A stretch of 64,000 bases of DNA, taken from contig NC_063016.1 of the NCBI RefSeq assembly GCF_020509005.1, positions 2,356,001 to 2,420,000 of the forward strand. The letters run 5' to 3'. The position numbers were made by a program, and so were the translations under genes. The notes beneath the pieces were generated by a model that worked only from the letters and a program-made list of their open reading frames with translations, did not search any database and was not told where the DNA came from. This document shows positions 12,949 through 25,800 of the stretch, piece by piece (position 1 is the stretch's first letter; each line of letters starts with the position of its first letter). This stretch comes from Fulvia fulva (lineage: Eukaryota > Ascomycota > Dothideomycetes > Mycosphaerellales > Mycosphaerellaceae).

Positions 12949-13264
12949 TAAGAATTTTGGATTCATTATTTTTTAGGATCTTAGTATATATTTTACGGCC
13001 CGCGGACCGGTAAATATATATACCTACGCGTAAGCTATTCTAAGGTTACTAGGCGCGCCCTTACTTACTAGAGTAGTTAGTCGTATTACGGGCGAGGAGG
13101 CTATAGTATAGTCGGGTAAAGATATATATAGTTATACGAGCTATTAAAGAGGTCTAAGGGAAGGCGAATAGATAAAGGAATTGGAAGGGCGCTAGCGCGC
13201 GGAGTTACGGCCGATAACGTCGATATGTCGCGGGGTAGTACGTAAAGTAAGTAAAAGGGCTGTC
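12949..13264. other. RIP-altered DNA, no feature assigned
   Basis: Flank of Copia-1. It may be more of the Copia-4 relative that follows, but similarity is only clear from about 13,265 onward. No frame or terminal repeat was seen. Confidence 0.4.
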
Positions 13265-13302
13265 TTGTAATAGCGGGTTTACTAGGCCTAGAGGTACTAC
13301 TA

Positions 13303-13360
13303 ACGTACTTTACTACCGAGCGGGCTATACTACCGAGCGGGCTACTTTTACTAAGAACTA
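13303..13360. repeat. Left terminal inverted repeat of the pogo element
   Basis: Carries two tandem units of ACCGAGCGGGCTA. The right end carries three. Confidence 0.85.
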
Positions 13361-14384
13361 TACTACTTCTACTTTAATTACGACGGTATCTTAATACGAC
13401 GACATCCTATAGAATCGTTACTAGGAGGACAATTCCTCTTTAGATTCTTCGCTATCTAGCGAGTCTACTTAATAGGTACGTACGTTATACCCCGACTCGC
13501 TATATCGCTTATAGCGTCGTAGCCTTAGTACTAGTCGAACACTATCTAGCGACTCTCTACTCACTTCCTACCTCCTAGTATCCTCTAGAGGTATTAATTG
13601 CGACGCCTTATCGAAGGTTAGAGACCCTCTAGACTGAATGTACTTGCGCTTTTGTGCTTTCTGCTATATAAGGGCCTCGTTAGACTTACGTAGCTTACTA
13701 ATCTCGCTTCGTATAAGAGCTATATAATACGCTATCTCTCTACTCCCTCTCTATTGCCCTATTAAACGACCTTCCTCTTTCTACTACGCCTTTCTAAACC
13801 CGTAACGACGCTCTAAGACGTAATGACACCTATTATAAACCCTATCTCGTCGAAGTTGTAGGTGTCCTAGTTAAGGGTACTATACTTCTCCTTTATATTA
13901 CGTATAAGTAAGAACCACTTCTCGATAACGTCTAGATCTTCTATTAGGGCTCGCTAACGATCGTATCTACGTGTTATACGAACCTTTAGCTCACGATGCC
14001 GCCTAATAAACCTGTCTGTCTAATTAAGACTAGCGGGCTTAAGACCCTTCTCTTATAGTAATAAATCGGCTATTGCTCGTACACTAGCCTTTAATAGCGG
14101 AAAACCTCTAAGATCTAGCTCGTATATATACTCAAGTATCACCCTCTCTTCTAGCTCTATAAGCTTCTTCGAATTAGGCTCGTAGTCACCCCGAGGAGGT
14201 CGTCTATTCAATCGATACCCTAGTATAGTTCGAGACGCGTCGTATACCTTTATAGTAAGTCGATTCGTGATTATCGCGTCGCGTTTCTCGGCCTAGACAG
14301 CTAAGGTCAGTTTGGCCTCGTTTGAAGACAATATACGCTATAATAGTAGTTATATAGCTATATCTATAGAAGTGGTATAGTTCT

Positions 14385-14452
14385 TAGTAAAAGTGGCCCG
14401 CTCGGTAGTGTAGCCCGCTCGGTAGTGTAGCCCGCTCGGTAGTAAAGCACGT
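14385..14452. repeat. Right terminal inverted repeat of the pogo element
   Basis: Reverse complement of the left end, with three tandem units instead of two. Confidence 0.85.
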
Positions 14453-14628
14453 TATACTAGTTATAATAGTATTTTATAACGATATAAAATCTACTTTAGA
14501 GCTTCCTTATTATAGTAAATAATAGTAAGCGCTAGTTAGGCTTATCACTATTACGTTAGAAGTATAGAAAGTTATTATACGAGCTTATATAGGGTAATTT
14601 AAAAGTAGACTATTATATATATAATTAG

Positions 14629-14863
14629 TGTTAAATAGGTACGGATTGATAGTAGCGGAGTAGAGTACGAGATTAATCTTTAACTGACTAATAGTACGAG
14701 TATATAGCAATATATTAGGAACGAATGTGTTAATTGTGTTAGATGTCTATCTAAGCTAAAGGGGAGAGAAGGTATCTCCCTATAAGCTAAGTCATCGTAG
14801 ATGCCTTAGGCTACTAGGTCACTTCCTAATTGTTGACTCCCTTTAAGATACTATATCTTAACA
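14629..14863 (-). repeat. Copia-2 3' LTR
   Basis: 235 bp, TGTTAAATAGG to TATCTTAACA on the plus strand. Confidence 0.92.
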
Positions 14864-17800
14864 CTCCTACTTATCTCGTATAGGAGTTTACAGTCTACTC
14901 ACTTCCTATTAATAGTACTTAGACCTTTTTATAACAGGTTTAGCTAGCTTATAAACCTCTAGAAGTATAGACTAGTCTTTAGTTTTATAAACCCGTCTAT
15001 AACTATCTTAGAGGTTAGGGTATACTAAATAGTAATAAGCCTCCTCTACTAAAGTTTCCTCATAGCGTTATAGGTAATCTTAATATACTTCGACTTGTTA
15101 TAAATATATATATCTTTTACTAGGGTGAGGGCAGCTTAATTATTACCTCTTAATTAGACTAGTCTTAAATTTGATATAGTCTCCTAGTTTCTAGTGATTC
15201 TTAGTTAATAGAAACAGCCTCCTACTGACTCTAGACAATCCATTTCTCTTAGTAGTAAAGATAGGAATTGGGACTACTTTGTATATATATTTATAGCTAT
15301 ATATTTAGCCTCTATTATAGATATTGCTACAGACTTTTGCTTCTTACTTATCTAAGAAACTAGTGCCCTATAGAGGAAGAAGACATACCTAAGGATTAAG
15401 ACTCTGTCTGCTTTATCTATTATATAATCAGAATTATAGTATCTAATAAGGTGTCCTTTTCTAGACTTTAAGAACTAAAGTCCTAGATTAGGGTATAATC
15501 TTAGGTACCTAGTGATCTTCTTTAAAGCCTTTATGTAGTAGGTAGATAGGTCACTTACAAATGAGCTTATCCTTCCTAGGTCAAAAGCAATGTCTAGCCT
15601 TATAATTGTTACTAGCTATATCTAAGTACTATTAATACTCTAGTACTCTGCCTTGTTATACCTCTTATCTATATAGCTTGAAGGTTTAAGGGCCTCATAG
15701 CTGTCTATAGGTAAGTGTATAGGTGCTACCTTCTTATAGCTCATTCCTATCTTAGCTAGGCTATTCCTAATAAAGTGTCCTTAGTCAAGTTTTAGGATTC
15801 TTCTCTTCCTATCTCTTATAACTCTTATACTAAGGATCTTTTTAGGTTTACCTAGATCTTTAATCTTAAAGATCTTACTAAGTTCTCTTTTAAACTAGAG
15901 AATAGTAATTAGAATGTTATCTATATATATAAGGATTATGATCTCCCTCTTCTTATAGATAAGTAGGTATAGATCTACTTCTGACTATATAAATCTAATC
16001 TCTCTAAGCTTTAATACGTAGAGTTGATTCTAATCTCTAGCTACTTACTTAAGTCTATATAAGCTTTTAAGGATTTTGAACACTATGTTTACTAGAAGCT
16101 CAACTTCTAGTAGTAGTAATATAAAGATGTCTTTATAGAGAGTGCTTTCTATAAATGTATTGTTTATATCTACTTAGTAAAGATGAAGATCCTTCTTGTA
16201 CATAATAGCTATAAACACCCTAAGGGTGTCCTATCTTACTATAGGTGCAAATGTCTCTATAAAGTCAACACTAAACTTCTATAAAAAGCCCCTTATAACT
16301 AGTCTAGCCTTGAACTTTTTAATAGCTCTACTAATGCTTCTCTTAATATTAAAGACCTATCTTGATATAACTAGATTTGCTCCTTTTAGTAGAACAGAAT
16401 TTTCCTAGGTGTTGTTACTCTATAGAGCATCTAGTTCCTTTTGGATTGCTTCCTTCTAAAGATGTCACCATTTCTTGTCATTTATAGCATCTTCGTAGGA
16501 TTTTGGAATTGGGACCTCTTACTTATATATAATAGCTTCTATAGTTACTATAAAGGCCATTTCCTTAACTTCTTCTAGGAATTCGCTATCCTATAGTATT
16601 GAACTGTCCACTCATTGTATAGCTATAAAGAAAGCTTAGTAAAAAGCAGCAAGGTTCTCTAAGAGGTCTATTGCTTCTCTTACTTCAGTAGTTAGTTTAG
16701 GCTTAGGGACTATAGATTTTAGGGCTTTCTATTTCATGTCATAGCCCTTAACATTATAGTCAGCCTTTCTCTTTCTAAGGGATGATTTAGGGACCGTCAC
16801 TTATAACCTAGTAACGTCTATTTCCTAGGGATCTAGGGAGCTTGTCTTAATTAGCTAATCGATTTTCTGAAATTCCCCTACGTTCTCCGGAGGTTAGGGA
16901 AGTTATATAAACAGCTTTCTCGGCTAAGCGACTTTAGGGGTCTCAATTAGCTGATCTATTTCGGGGGTGCTTTAATAGACGCCTAAATAGTAGGTAGATT
17001 GTCCTAAGGATACGTTCTTCCTCGGCCTTCCTAAGGGCTTCCTAGCTAGTACACTACTTAGTAGATTTAATGTTAGAACATTAAGACCTATATCACCTCT
17101 AGGCTAGTCCTTAGAGAAGTCTATATATATATGTTGTTTAATAGCTCTTATGTCTAGTTTCTAAAAGAGCTAGACTTTAGCTATGTTTTTAATATATTCA
17201 ATAAACACTACCTTCTTACCCCTATTTATTAGCTTGTCACTTCTTGCCTATTAAGGTTAGGATCTTGTGTCTATATAGACAACAGCTTTATATCCCTAAA
17301 CTTTCAAATAGTTAATAGTCGGTTTGATACTATTAAAAGCCTTATCTAGTAGAACCTTAAACCTATTATAATCTAGGCCATTTAGTAGTTTGTTCCTTAT
17401 ATAAGTTTGGGCCTCTAGTGCTTTAGGCTAAAATTCAACCGGTATTTTAGCCTCTTTAAGCATTGCCCCTATAGAGTCCTCCAAGGTTTGTATTGACCTC
17501 TTAACTAGTCTATTCTATAGAGAGTTATATACCTTGGTAGGCTCGAGCCTAATCCCTAAATCCTTCTCCTACTACTTTACTAATATAATAAGTTCCCTTA
17601 TATTATTAAGCCTTGCTACTTTTAGCTACGCTAATAATTTCCTCTCTACTTTGATCTTCTAGTTCTAGAGAGCAACTAGAGCATCTTCTCTTTTCCTAAG
17701 AGGAAAGGCTTACTTCTTCCTAGAGAAGTTATTAACAATCTTAAGCTAGTATTTAAATCCTAGTCTTAAGATTAGTAGTAGGCCATATATATTAATAGAT

Positions 17801-19995
17801 ATAAGGGCAAGTCTTTTAGATCTTCTCTCTATTACTCTGCCTTTGTACTTCTTTATCTTTGCTATTGAACATACTCTATACTAGTGAAAGCTATCCTTAG
17901 GGATAGGAATAGGTTCTTTCAAGTCTATTACCTTATAAAGATTCTAGAGCAAATTCTTCCTAAAGTGTACAAATCTTCTATACTAAAGCTCCTAGTGCTT
18001 TAGGTCGATCTCTAATTAAGTAGTTATAAAGACATTCTCTATTAGTAGTGCATATAATAAGTAATGTACCCGTTCTTATAGGAGAGGAGAAATCTTCTTA
18101 ATAAATAGAACCCCCCTAAGGAGCTTTGTCTAGACGATAGTCTTACTAGAGGGGGAAACAAGAGAAAATAATAGAGGTTGAACACTAAACTACTTACTAA
18201 ACTAGTTCTATAAAACTAGGTTTACTCCTAGCTTAGGTATAAGTAGGATATCTTCTAAAACAACTTTTCTACTAGCTCTCCTACTTATCTCTACATTCCT
18301 AATATAAGTAGCTAATAAAGACCCACCTCCTACTTTGATCTATTTCTTGATTATTAAGGGAGTTATAGATCTAAAGAGGCAGCTTTAGTTAGTTATATAG
18401 AATAAAGTATAGGAGTTAAGTAACTACTCTAACGAGGGGAATTTGCCTTAGACTTCTATAGTTGAGTAAGCTACTTTATTATACTTATTATTATTAGACA
18501 TTGTCTCTAGGGATGAGCTATATAAGTTATGTAACTCTTAGGTAGAAAAACCTTTCTAGTCTTCTTTACTTTAGAGGTATAAGACTAGGCCTAGTTTTTC
18601 TAGAGTAATAGTATATTAGAGCTGAGTTTCTTTACTATTTTCTTAAGTTCTTCTATAGAGGACTTCTCTCTTAGTGTCCTCCTTGAAGTGGGTAGTAGAG
18701 TTCTCTTCTTCTTAATATGTATTATATTCTAGGAAGATAGTAGTTAGGAATAAGATCTAAGGACCTTTCTTACCTTAGACAGACTAGGGCAGTCCTTGAT
18801 CAGATGATCCTTCTTATAGAGAAGGCAGGAGAGTAGTCTTACTAGACCTAAGGGCTTGACCTAGGTAGCTACTATACTATACTTAGCCTTAGAGGGATCT
18901 AATCTAGCTTCTTAAGCTTTAAGGATCTTTAAGGTCCTTTTATAATCTATCTTTAGCTGAGCTATAATAGTATCCCTAGCTATATAGTAGTTAGGTAGTA
19001 GTAAGCTTAAGAGCTAAGTCATCCTTACATTAGCTTTCCTATAATGCTGACCCTCTAGGTTAACATTAGTAATCCTTTTTCTAAGAGAAACTAGGTATGT
19101 CTATATAGATCTAATAGTGAACTCTTTACTTATCTCAAAGGTCACAAATTGCTTTATAAGCTTATAAATATAGGTTAGTAGTACCTAGCTATACTTGTTC
19201 TAGAGATACACCTACTTCTTAGTAGCTCTTCTAGATTTATATAAGCCCTTAAGCTCAAATTCATCTTCTTCTATAATCCTACTTAGGATACTGAAGTTGT
19301 ATACTATATTTTATCTTGTCTATATTAGCGTATTAAGGGTCTCTTTAGCTATAGCCTCTTCTTAGAGTTCTAGAGTCTTGCCCTTAATGTTGTTAAAAGA
19401 CACTTCTATTAGGTTATTAATTATAAAGAATACTAATTGACTCTCTATCTTATATCTCTAAAGATTAAACTATCTCTTCTAATTGTGCCTCCTAAGAATT
19501 AGGATTTTGCCTCCCTTCTCCTCTATCTTCTCTTAGTATAAATCTATAATAGATTGGATGTAATAAGACAAGGTGTATATGTTCTAAAGTAGTAGCTTAG
19601 ATCCTACTAAGGCTTCTAGTATAGAATAGGAAAGTTCGTAGGTATAGATACTAAGGCCTGCTTAGTAAAGTAAAGAAGGAGCGGTATAAGGTCTCGGGGC
19701 TAGGACATAGGTCTGTCTCTCCTAGTAGAGCTTTAAATGACTTACTTGAAGTCCTACTTAATAGTATCTCGATACAGTTCTACCTATAGAGTATCTTTAA
19801 GGTATTGGCTTTAAGTAAGCCGTATAGAGCCCTTGTCTAGGTTACCTATTACTTAGTATCGAACTAAGCTTCTTAATAGGACAGACGGGGTAGACTTCTA
19901 ATTCCTAGATGTTTTCTACTATAATAGTAAGGGATATAAGTAACCTCTACTAATATAGGTTGCTCTTCTTCCTATATGAACCCGGGCTTATAACC

Positions 19996-20230
19996 TATTA
20001 AATAGGTACGGATTAATAGTAGCAGAGTAGAGTAAGAGATCAATCTTTAACTAACTAATAGCACGAGTATATAGAAATATATTAGGAACTAATATATTGA
20101 TTATATTAGATATCTATCTAAGCTAAAGGGGAGAGAAGGTATCTCCCTATAAGCTAAGTTATCATAGATGCCTTAGGCTACTAGATCACTTCCTAATTAT
20201 TGACTCCCTTTAAGATACTATATCTTAACA
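19996..20230 (-). repeat. Copia-2 5' LTR
   Basis: 235 bp, TATTAAATAGG to TATCTTAACA. The first TG has become TA. The same LTR length is recovered from the split solo LTR at 28,103-28,846. Confidence 0.92.
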
Positions 20231-20404
20231 ATTAGCTTATTTACTCTAGCGTATAAGCTAAGGGGGTATATAAAACTCTAAGTTAAAAGGAACGCTTCTT
20301 AAGAGAGCTAAGTAGTCTAGTTATATATAGTTTTATATATCCTCTTAGATTTAGTCGATATATAATACTATACGCCTAAAGCTAGAATTAATTTAAATAG
20401 TACT
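20231..20404. other. Spacer carrying a short repeat shared with 28,848-28,913
   Basis: Positions 20,272-20,337 (AAAACTCTAAGTTAAAAGG onward) match 28,848-28,913 almost exactly as a direct repeat. The origin of this piece is unknown. No frame was seen. Confidence 0.6.
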
Positions 20405-20721
20405 TATTACGAATATAGGTCGGTAGGTATGTCGTATTAGTCGAGACACTAGTATAGCGTTAGTACGAGACTACTATAGAGATCGTCATCGTATAGTAAA
20501 ACGTAGGTAAAACCGCTAAGGCGTCGGGAAAGGAGTAGGGGCTAGAGATCTAGATTCCCCCTATATAGGTATAAGAGACTACGTCTCTAATCCTAGGGAA
20601 TAAGATATCTTTATAACTAAAAGCTGTTCTACTATATACTGTCGAATACTATATTAGTCCTTCCTCGTTCCCTATTACCTGTCCTAACTTCTATACGTAT
20701 ATATACTATACCTATTTAATA
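20405..20721 (+). repeat. Copia-3 5' LTR, 317 bp type
   Basis: TATTACGAATATAGG to CCTATTTAATA, partner of 27,671-27,987. Confidence 0.88.
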
Positions 20722-20892
20722 GGTTATAAGTCCGGGTCTACTTAATAGGACATTAATATACTTAGGAAGTACGACGTAAGATATCGTACTCTTTACTAGG
20801 AATCGTACGGTATACTACTAATAGACTCGGGGAGTCTATACGGAACGCTACTAATAGACTCGGAGAGTCTAAGCTTATTCTGACGAACGTAG

Positions 20893-21546
20893 TTGTTAAA
20901 TAGATAGATAGATAGATTTGTTATTCCCCTATTCTAGGACCCTATCCGGCCTATATAGGTATATATCTATTATTATATACAAAGGGAAACCCGAATAGGT
21001 GAAAACCCTTCCCGCCCCCGACTACTCCTTGTCTAGATTAGCTTTCCCTCTGAACGTACGTAGTCTATATCACTACCCCGTTAGCCCCCGCTCCTAGCCG
21101 GTCTTGTCGCGCTACGTCGTGTCCTCTCTTCCTATACTACTCCTACTAGGCGGTACTGTTCTAGCCAGCCCTTCTCTAGTATCTAGTCCGTAATACGCCG
21201 TAGGTCCTTAGCGTTGTTAAGAAGTGCCCTAATCGTCCGGTTCCTCGCCTTTGCTATCTACTCCCCCCTTCCTAGCGACTACCTCGGACAGACGAGGAGT
21301 ACGTACCGTACGTTCTAGGAGCAATAGCCGTAGGGGTAGCTAGTATTCGTATATCCTAGAACCTTCCTCTATATTAGGTACCCCTAGAGGCCGATGTGTT
21401 CGCTTCGTAGTTAGGTTACTATACTACTCTATACCCTCGTAAGGCGGTAGTAGATAAGCTTCGGGGGGTGCTTAACCGCGGATTTTGTAGCTAACTATTC
21501 CTTAGGTTGTCCCGCTAGCTAAGGGCGTCTACTATGCCCTAGTAGT
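20893..21546 (-). mobile_element. LINE 3' end, inverted, with ATAG tail
   Basis: Starts with an ATAG repeat at 20,898-20,917 and resembles the reverse complement of the tail region at 7,141-7,258. This is the 3' part of a LINE on the minus strand. RIP has removed any frame. Confidence 0.5.
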
Positions 21547-21954
21547 TGTTAAATAGGTATAGTATATATATATACGGAAGTCAGGACACGTAATAGAGAA
21601 GGAGGAAGGACTAATATAGTATACGAAGGTATATAGTAGAATAGTATTTAGTACTAAAGGTGTCTCTACTATCGGTATAGAGACTACCTCTCTTATACCT
21701 ATATAGAGGGATCTTACTCTAGTCCTAGTTCTGTTTCACTACGCCTTATCGGTTTTACCTATATCTTATCCTACGACGGCAGTTCCTCCGACAGTCTCGT
21801 ACTAACTAGCTAAGCGACTTTAGGTCCTCTAAGTCGCTTCTACTATTCGTACGATATCTTAGTAGTATTACCGTACTATTATCTCGACTAACTTAGTATA
21901 TACTAAGTTAGTCTTAGTACCGTACGACATACCTACTAACCTATATTCGTAATA
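21547..21954 (-). repeat. Copia-3 LTR, 408 bp type, inverted, with 3' internal flank to 22,343
   Basis: Reverse complement of the LTR at 22,349-22,756 and the same length. The flank 21,955-22,343 is the inverted 3' internal end of the element: it matches 27,600-27,670 and carries decayed RNase H sequence. The 5 bp before it are GTAGT. Confidence 0.85.
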
Positions 21955-22348
21955 CTCCTACTTAGGTCGTAGGGTAAGGAACGATTATTCCTACTATACT
22001 AGCTATAGCTATTATACGAAGGTCTAGAACTAGGGACCGGCTAGCGGTTTAGTCAAACTATCTACTACTATCTCCTTAGTATAGTAGCACTCTACTTTGA
22101 TCTTCCTCTACTACTAGAGGTGCCTAATATAGTTATAGGTAATATTAATATACTTAGATCTTTCGTAGATATAGGTATCCTTAACCAAGGTTAGAGCCGC
22201 CTAGTTATCCCCTATAAGGCGTACTAGTCTCAGTTCGTCGACGGTACTCTTATTAGCTAGGACTATTAGTTAGAAAGAGTAGTCTCCTACTAGCCCCGGG
22301 TAGTTTATCTTAGCCTTAGATATATAGTAAGCTCTCCTACTTAACTAC

Positions 22349-22756
22349 TATTACGAATATAGGTTAGTAGGTATATCGTATAGTACTAAGACTAACTTAG
22401 TATATACTAGTTTAGTCGAGATAATAGTACGGTAATACTACCGAGACACCGTACAAATAGTAGGAGCGACTTAGAGGACCTAAAGTCGCTTAGCTAGTTA
22501 GTACGAGACTGTCGGAGGAACTGCCGTCGTAGGTTAAGATATAGGTAAAACCGATAAGGCGTAGTAAAACAGAACTAGGACTAGAGTAAGGTCCCTCTAT
22601 ATAGATATAAGAGAGGTAGTCTCTATACCGATAGTAGGGACACCTTTAGTACTAAACACTATTCTACTATATACCTTTATATACTATATTAGTCCTTCCT
22701 CCTTCCCTATTACGTGTCCTAACTTCTGTATACATATATACTATACCTGTTTAATA
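22349..22756 (+). repeat. Copia-3 LTR, 408 bp type, plus orientation
   Basis: TATTACGAATATAGG to CCTGTTTAATA, followed directly by the primer site GGTTATAAGCCCGAG. The 5 bp before it are ACTAC. Confidence 0.87.
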
Positions 22757-22879
22757 GGTTATAAGCCCGAGTTTGCTTAATAGGACATCGATATACTAAG
22801 GAAGTACGACGTAGGGTATTATACCCTATACCTAGAATCCGTACGGTAATATACTAATAGACTCGGAGAGTCTAAGCTT

Positions 22880-25800
22880 ATTCTAACTATTATAGTCAAG
22901 TAGAGCTTACTATATATGTAAGGCTACCTTTACTATAGAAGACTTAATAAGTTACGAGGGCCCCCGGAAGGTCGGCCCTACTCTTACTCGTAAGAACTAG
23001 AAGCGCTAGTTCGTTATACTACGAGACTATCTCGAAAGCCGGGAGGTATTCTAGGTTATCGACGACTCGTCGGCTAATCTCCTAGAACCCGTTACGCCTA
23101 AGATCACTTTAAAGGCGAACGGTATAGCGAGATATACTATCTTAGTATATTTGTCTAAGGAGGATAACTAAGAAATCTTAGATATACGAGATACGAAAGA
23201 GATCTAGAAACTTCTATAGAAGAAGTATAGTAAGGTCTATAAGGTATACGTAGTAGCGCTTATAAAACAGCTAGTATTGTTTAAGCTACCGGACGATTAG
23301 ATAATTAGATAAGGGTAGACATATCTAGGTAACCTATCTATATAGATTACTAAAACAGATAGTAAAGAGGCCTACTATAAGGACCCCGTCCGGAGGTTTA
23401 AGCACCTACTAAGTAGCCTCCCGGACGTCTACGCTAGTACTAGGGACACTATCCTAGCCTAGCTAAACCTAGGCTAGGAATCCGCTATAACCTTACTTAA
23501 ATCCTACGAATTACGGATCTAAGAGAGCAAGGGCGAGACCGCTCTATACTCCTAGAGACAAGGGGGTAAGAGCGGCTACTTTATCTACGATAGTAACTAC
23601 CTATTTATATCGTACCCGGAACTAGATTCCGTAAAGGAGTTATTAAAAAGAAGAATACCTAGAAGTAACCGGAGAAGAAGTCCTACGAAGAGCTAGTCCG
23701 GGACCTAGAGAAAGCCTAAAACGCCCTTAAGAAGTCTAGGAGACAGTAGAAGGATAGGAGAATCCAATCCGATAATAAGACAAAGGTAAAGGCGGTACGA
23801 GCCTATACCTTACTAGAAAGCGATACCGAGGAAATATACGACGACGAAGTCGCCTATTCTACTACTAAAGTAAAAGGTAAGTTTTCCGCCTCCGAATAGT
23901 TACTAGACTCCTATACCTCCTTATATATAACTGACAATAAGTCTCTATTCAGATCGCTTAGGAAACTAGCGAGAAGGAAAGTAATTAAAGTCGGTAGGGG
24001 GTACCTAGATATATTCTATAAAGGAATAGTAACTATAGGAGGACTAACGGGAAAACAAATTGCGCTAGAGAAAGTCTTATTTATTCCTAATCTCGGAGTT
24101 AATCTAGTTTTATAGAGGTAGTTTAGTAAGCAATTCGATGTCGAACCTCTAAACTTTATACTTAAGTATAAGAGCGGAAAGCCTATCGTACGAACAGTAC
24201 TACGAGGGGGGGTACCGGTAGTATCTTCGATATCTAACTCCCTAAACTAGGTAGATAATAGGGCCCCGGAGATATGACCCGAGGGTAGCATTTCTAATAA
24301 GGAAGCTCTAGCCGCGATAACTACCGAGGGTTAGTAGGAGCTTTAGTATAGAAGATTCGTATACCTAGGTAAAGGATTACTCCGGAACGTCTATAGGGTA
24401 AGTAATAAGAAGGACCCGATTCCTATTCCGGACGAGTATAACTATAAGGTATACTCTATCGCGAATATACGGAAGTTTAAAGGCGCTATCGTAGAACGAA
24501 AGAACGAAAGACTTACGCTTATATCTATCGATATCTACGGACCCTTCGAAAATACGACATCTAGGCTAGGTTTTAAATACTAGCTAGAGATCGTAGATAA
24601 CTTCTTAAGAAAGAAGTAGGTGATCTCGCTTAAGAACAAATCCGACGCACCGTAAGCACTACGACAATAGCGGCTAACTATAGAGAAAGTATCGAAATGC
24701 TACGTAAGAGTAGTACGGAGTGACAATATACCTAAGCTACTAATAGTTCTAAAAGAATAGGAGAAAGAATTGGGGGTTTAATACAATACGACGGATACTT
24801 ATAACTCTATACAAAACGGAGTAGTAGAAATGTTAATCTAGGTATCGGAGAACGCGATCCGCGTAATGCTTAAGGAATCGGGGATACCGGTAGAATTCTA
24901 GCCTAAAGCGCTAGAGGTATAGGCGGTTATACGTAACCTACTACTAAACGGACCGTTACTTAACGGTGTCTAACTTTCGCCGGAAGAAGCATTTACTAGC
25001 AAAGTACCGACGGTGGATCACCTAAGAGTATAGGGTTATAGGGTAGTAGTTTATATAGAACCGAAATTATATCTAAAAGGGCTACGATAGGATAAGTTAA
25101 TAAACCGGGGTAAGGAAGCTATTTTCGTTAGATACGGTCAATCGACTAAGTGATAGTTATTCTAGGAGCTAGATATACGAGCTATTAGGTAGTATAGCTA
25201 AGTAGATTAGTTCGAAAACGAGAAGGGGGGAGATCTAGATTTAGGTGTCTCCTTTATAAACTAACCTAGTAAGGTACTCGAACGAAGGCTAGTCGGTCGA
25301 CTACCGGTAGTCTCGCGACTACTACTAGTTTAGCGACTAGCGGATGCCCCGATAGCAATCTCACGATCCTCGGGTAGTATAATACCTAGGCCCGACGAGA
25401 GTAACGTAAGCGAGATAGGGTATAAAATTCCCTAACTTTCTACTACTAAAGTAGCCGAGTCCTCTATAGAAGAACCGACCTAGCTAATCCCTACTCCCTA
25501 CGTAGAGACCGAACCCGCTACGGCTAAGGACAAAGGACTAACTGTCTTAAGACCGCTCTATATCCAACTTCCCTATAGACTAGATAATATCGCGGACTAT
25601 AAGAAGATCGAGGAAACCCCGGAGCTACCGGAACTAATCGTCCGGAGGAAAAGGCCTAGGGATCCCGATAATAACTACGGCTAGGACTAGGACTATAAGG
25701 CTAAGTACTACAAAGCTATAATAGCTTTGTTCTACTAACTACTATAGGTAAATAATAGACTTACTAATACCGACGAACGTATATTAATAGCTACGGTAGA

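Larger units (their letters stand above)
13303..14452 (-). mobile_element. Fot1/pogo-type DNA transposon, internally deleted and RIPed
   Basis: A 1,150 bp element with inverted ends ACGTRCTTTACTACCGAGCG and a TA duplication (13,301-13,302 and 14,453-14,454). The minus strand between about 14,330 and 13,780 reads as a decayed pogo transposase: LNRRPPRGDYEPNSKKLIELEERVILEY in short runs, then YNFDEIGFIIG, which carries the first catalytic Asp of the DDE domain. It then jumps to a basic C-terminal tail, so most of the catalytic core is deleted. Usual length is about 1.8-2 kb. It inserted into the Copia-4 relative, and removing it restores a continuous match. Confidence 0.85.
13265..14623 (-). 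mobile_element. RIPed remnant of a Copia-4 relative (gag start, PBS, part of 5' LTR), split by a pogo element
   Basis: With the pogo element removed, 13,270-13,302 joined to 14,455-14,623 lines up with 35,660-35,880 of the intact Copia element. The gag-start region, the tRNA primer region (AGCGCTAGTTAGGCTTAT against AGCGCTAATCGGGCTCAT) and about 80 bp of LTR (ATTACGTTAGAAG against ATCACGTTAGAAG) all align, with CA to TA and TG to TA as the main changes. The LTR is cut off at 14,628 where Copia-2 inserted. This is an older, RIP-inactivated relative of the young element at 29.2-36.0 kb. Confidence 0.75.
14629..20230 (-). mobile_element. Copia-2: full-length Ty1/copia LTR retrotransposon, heavily RIPed
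   Basis: 5,602 bp with 235 bp LTRs (14,629-14,863 and 19,996-20,230) and a perfect 5 bp duplication ATTAG (14,624-14,628 and 20,231-20,235). Minus-strand domains can be followed through many stops: RNase H about 15.25-15.5 kb, reverse transcriptase about 15.6-16.45 kb with a decayed YIDDxxI near 15,915-15,945, integrase about 17.2-18.0 kb, protease near 18.4 kb and a zinc knuckle near 18.8 kb. The layout and sequence are close to Copia-1. The primer site beside the right LTR reads GGTTATAAGCCCGGG. It inserted into the Copia-4 relative. Confidence 0.9.

Noticed and set aside
13303..14452. CRISPR-like direct repeats (ACCGAGCGGGCTA units)
   Set aside because: They are tandem units within transposon ends with a TA duplication; there are no spacers, and this is a eukaryote.
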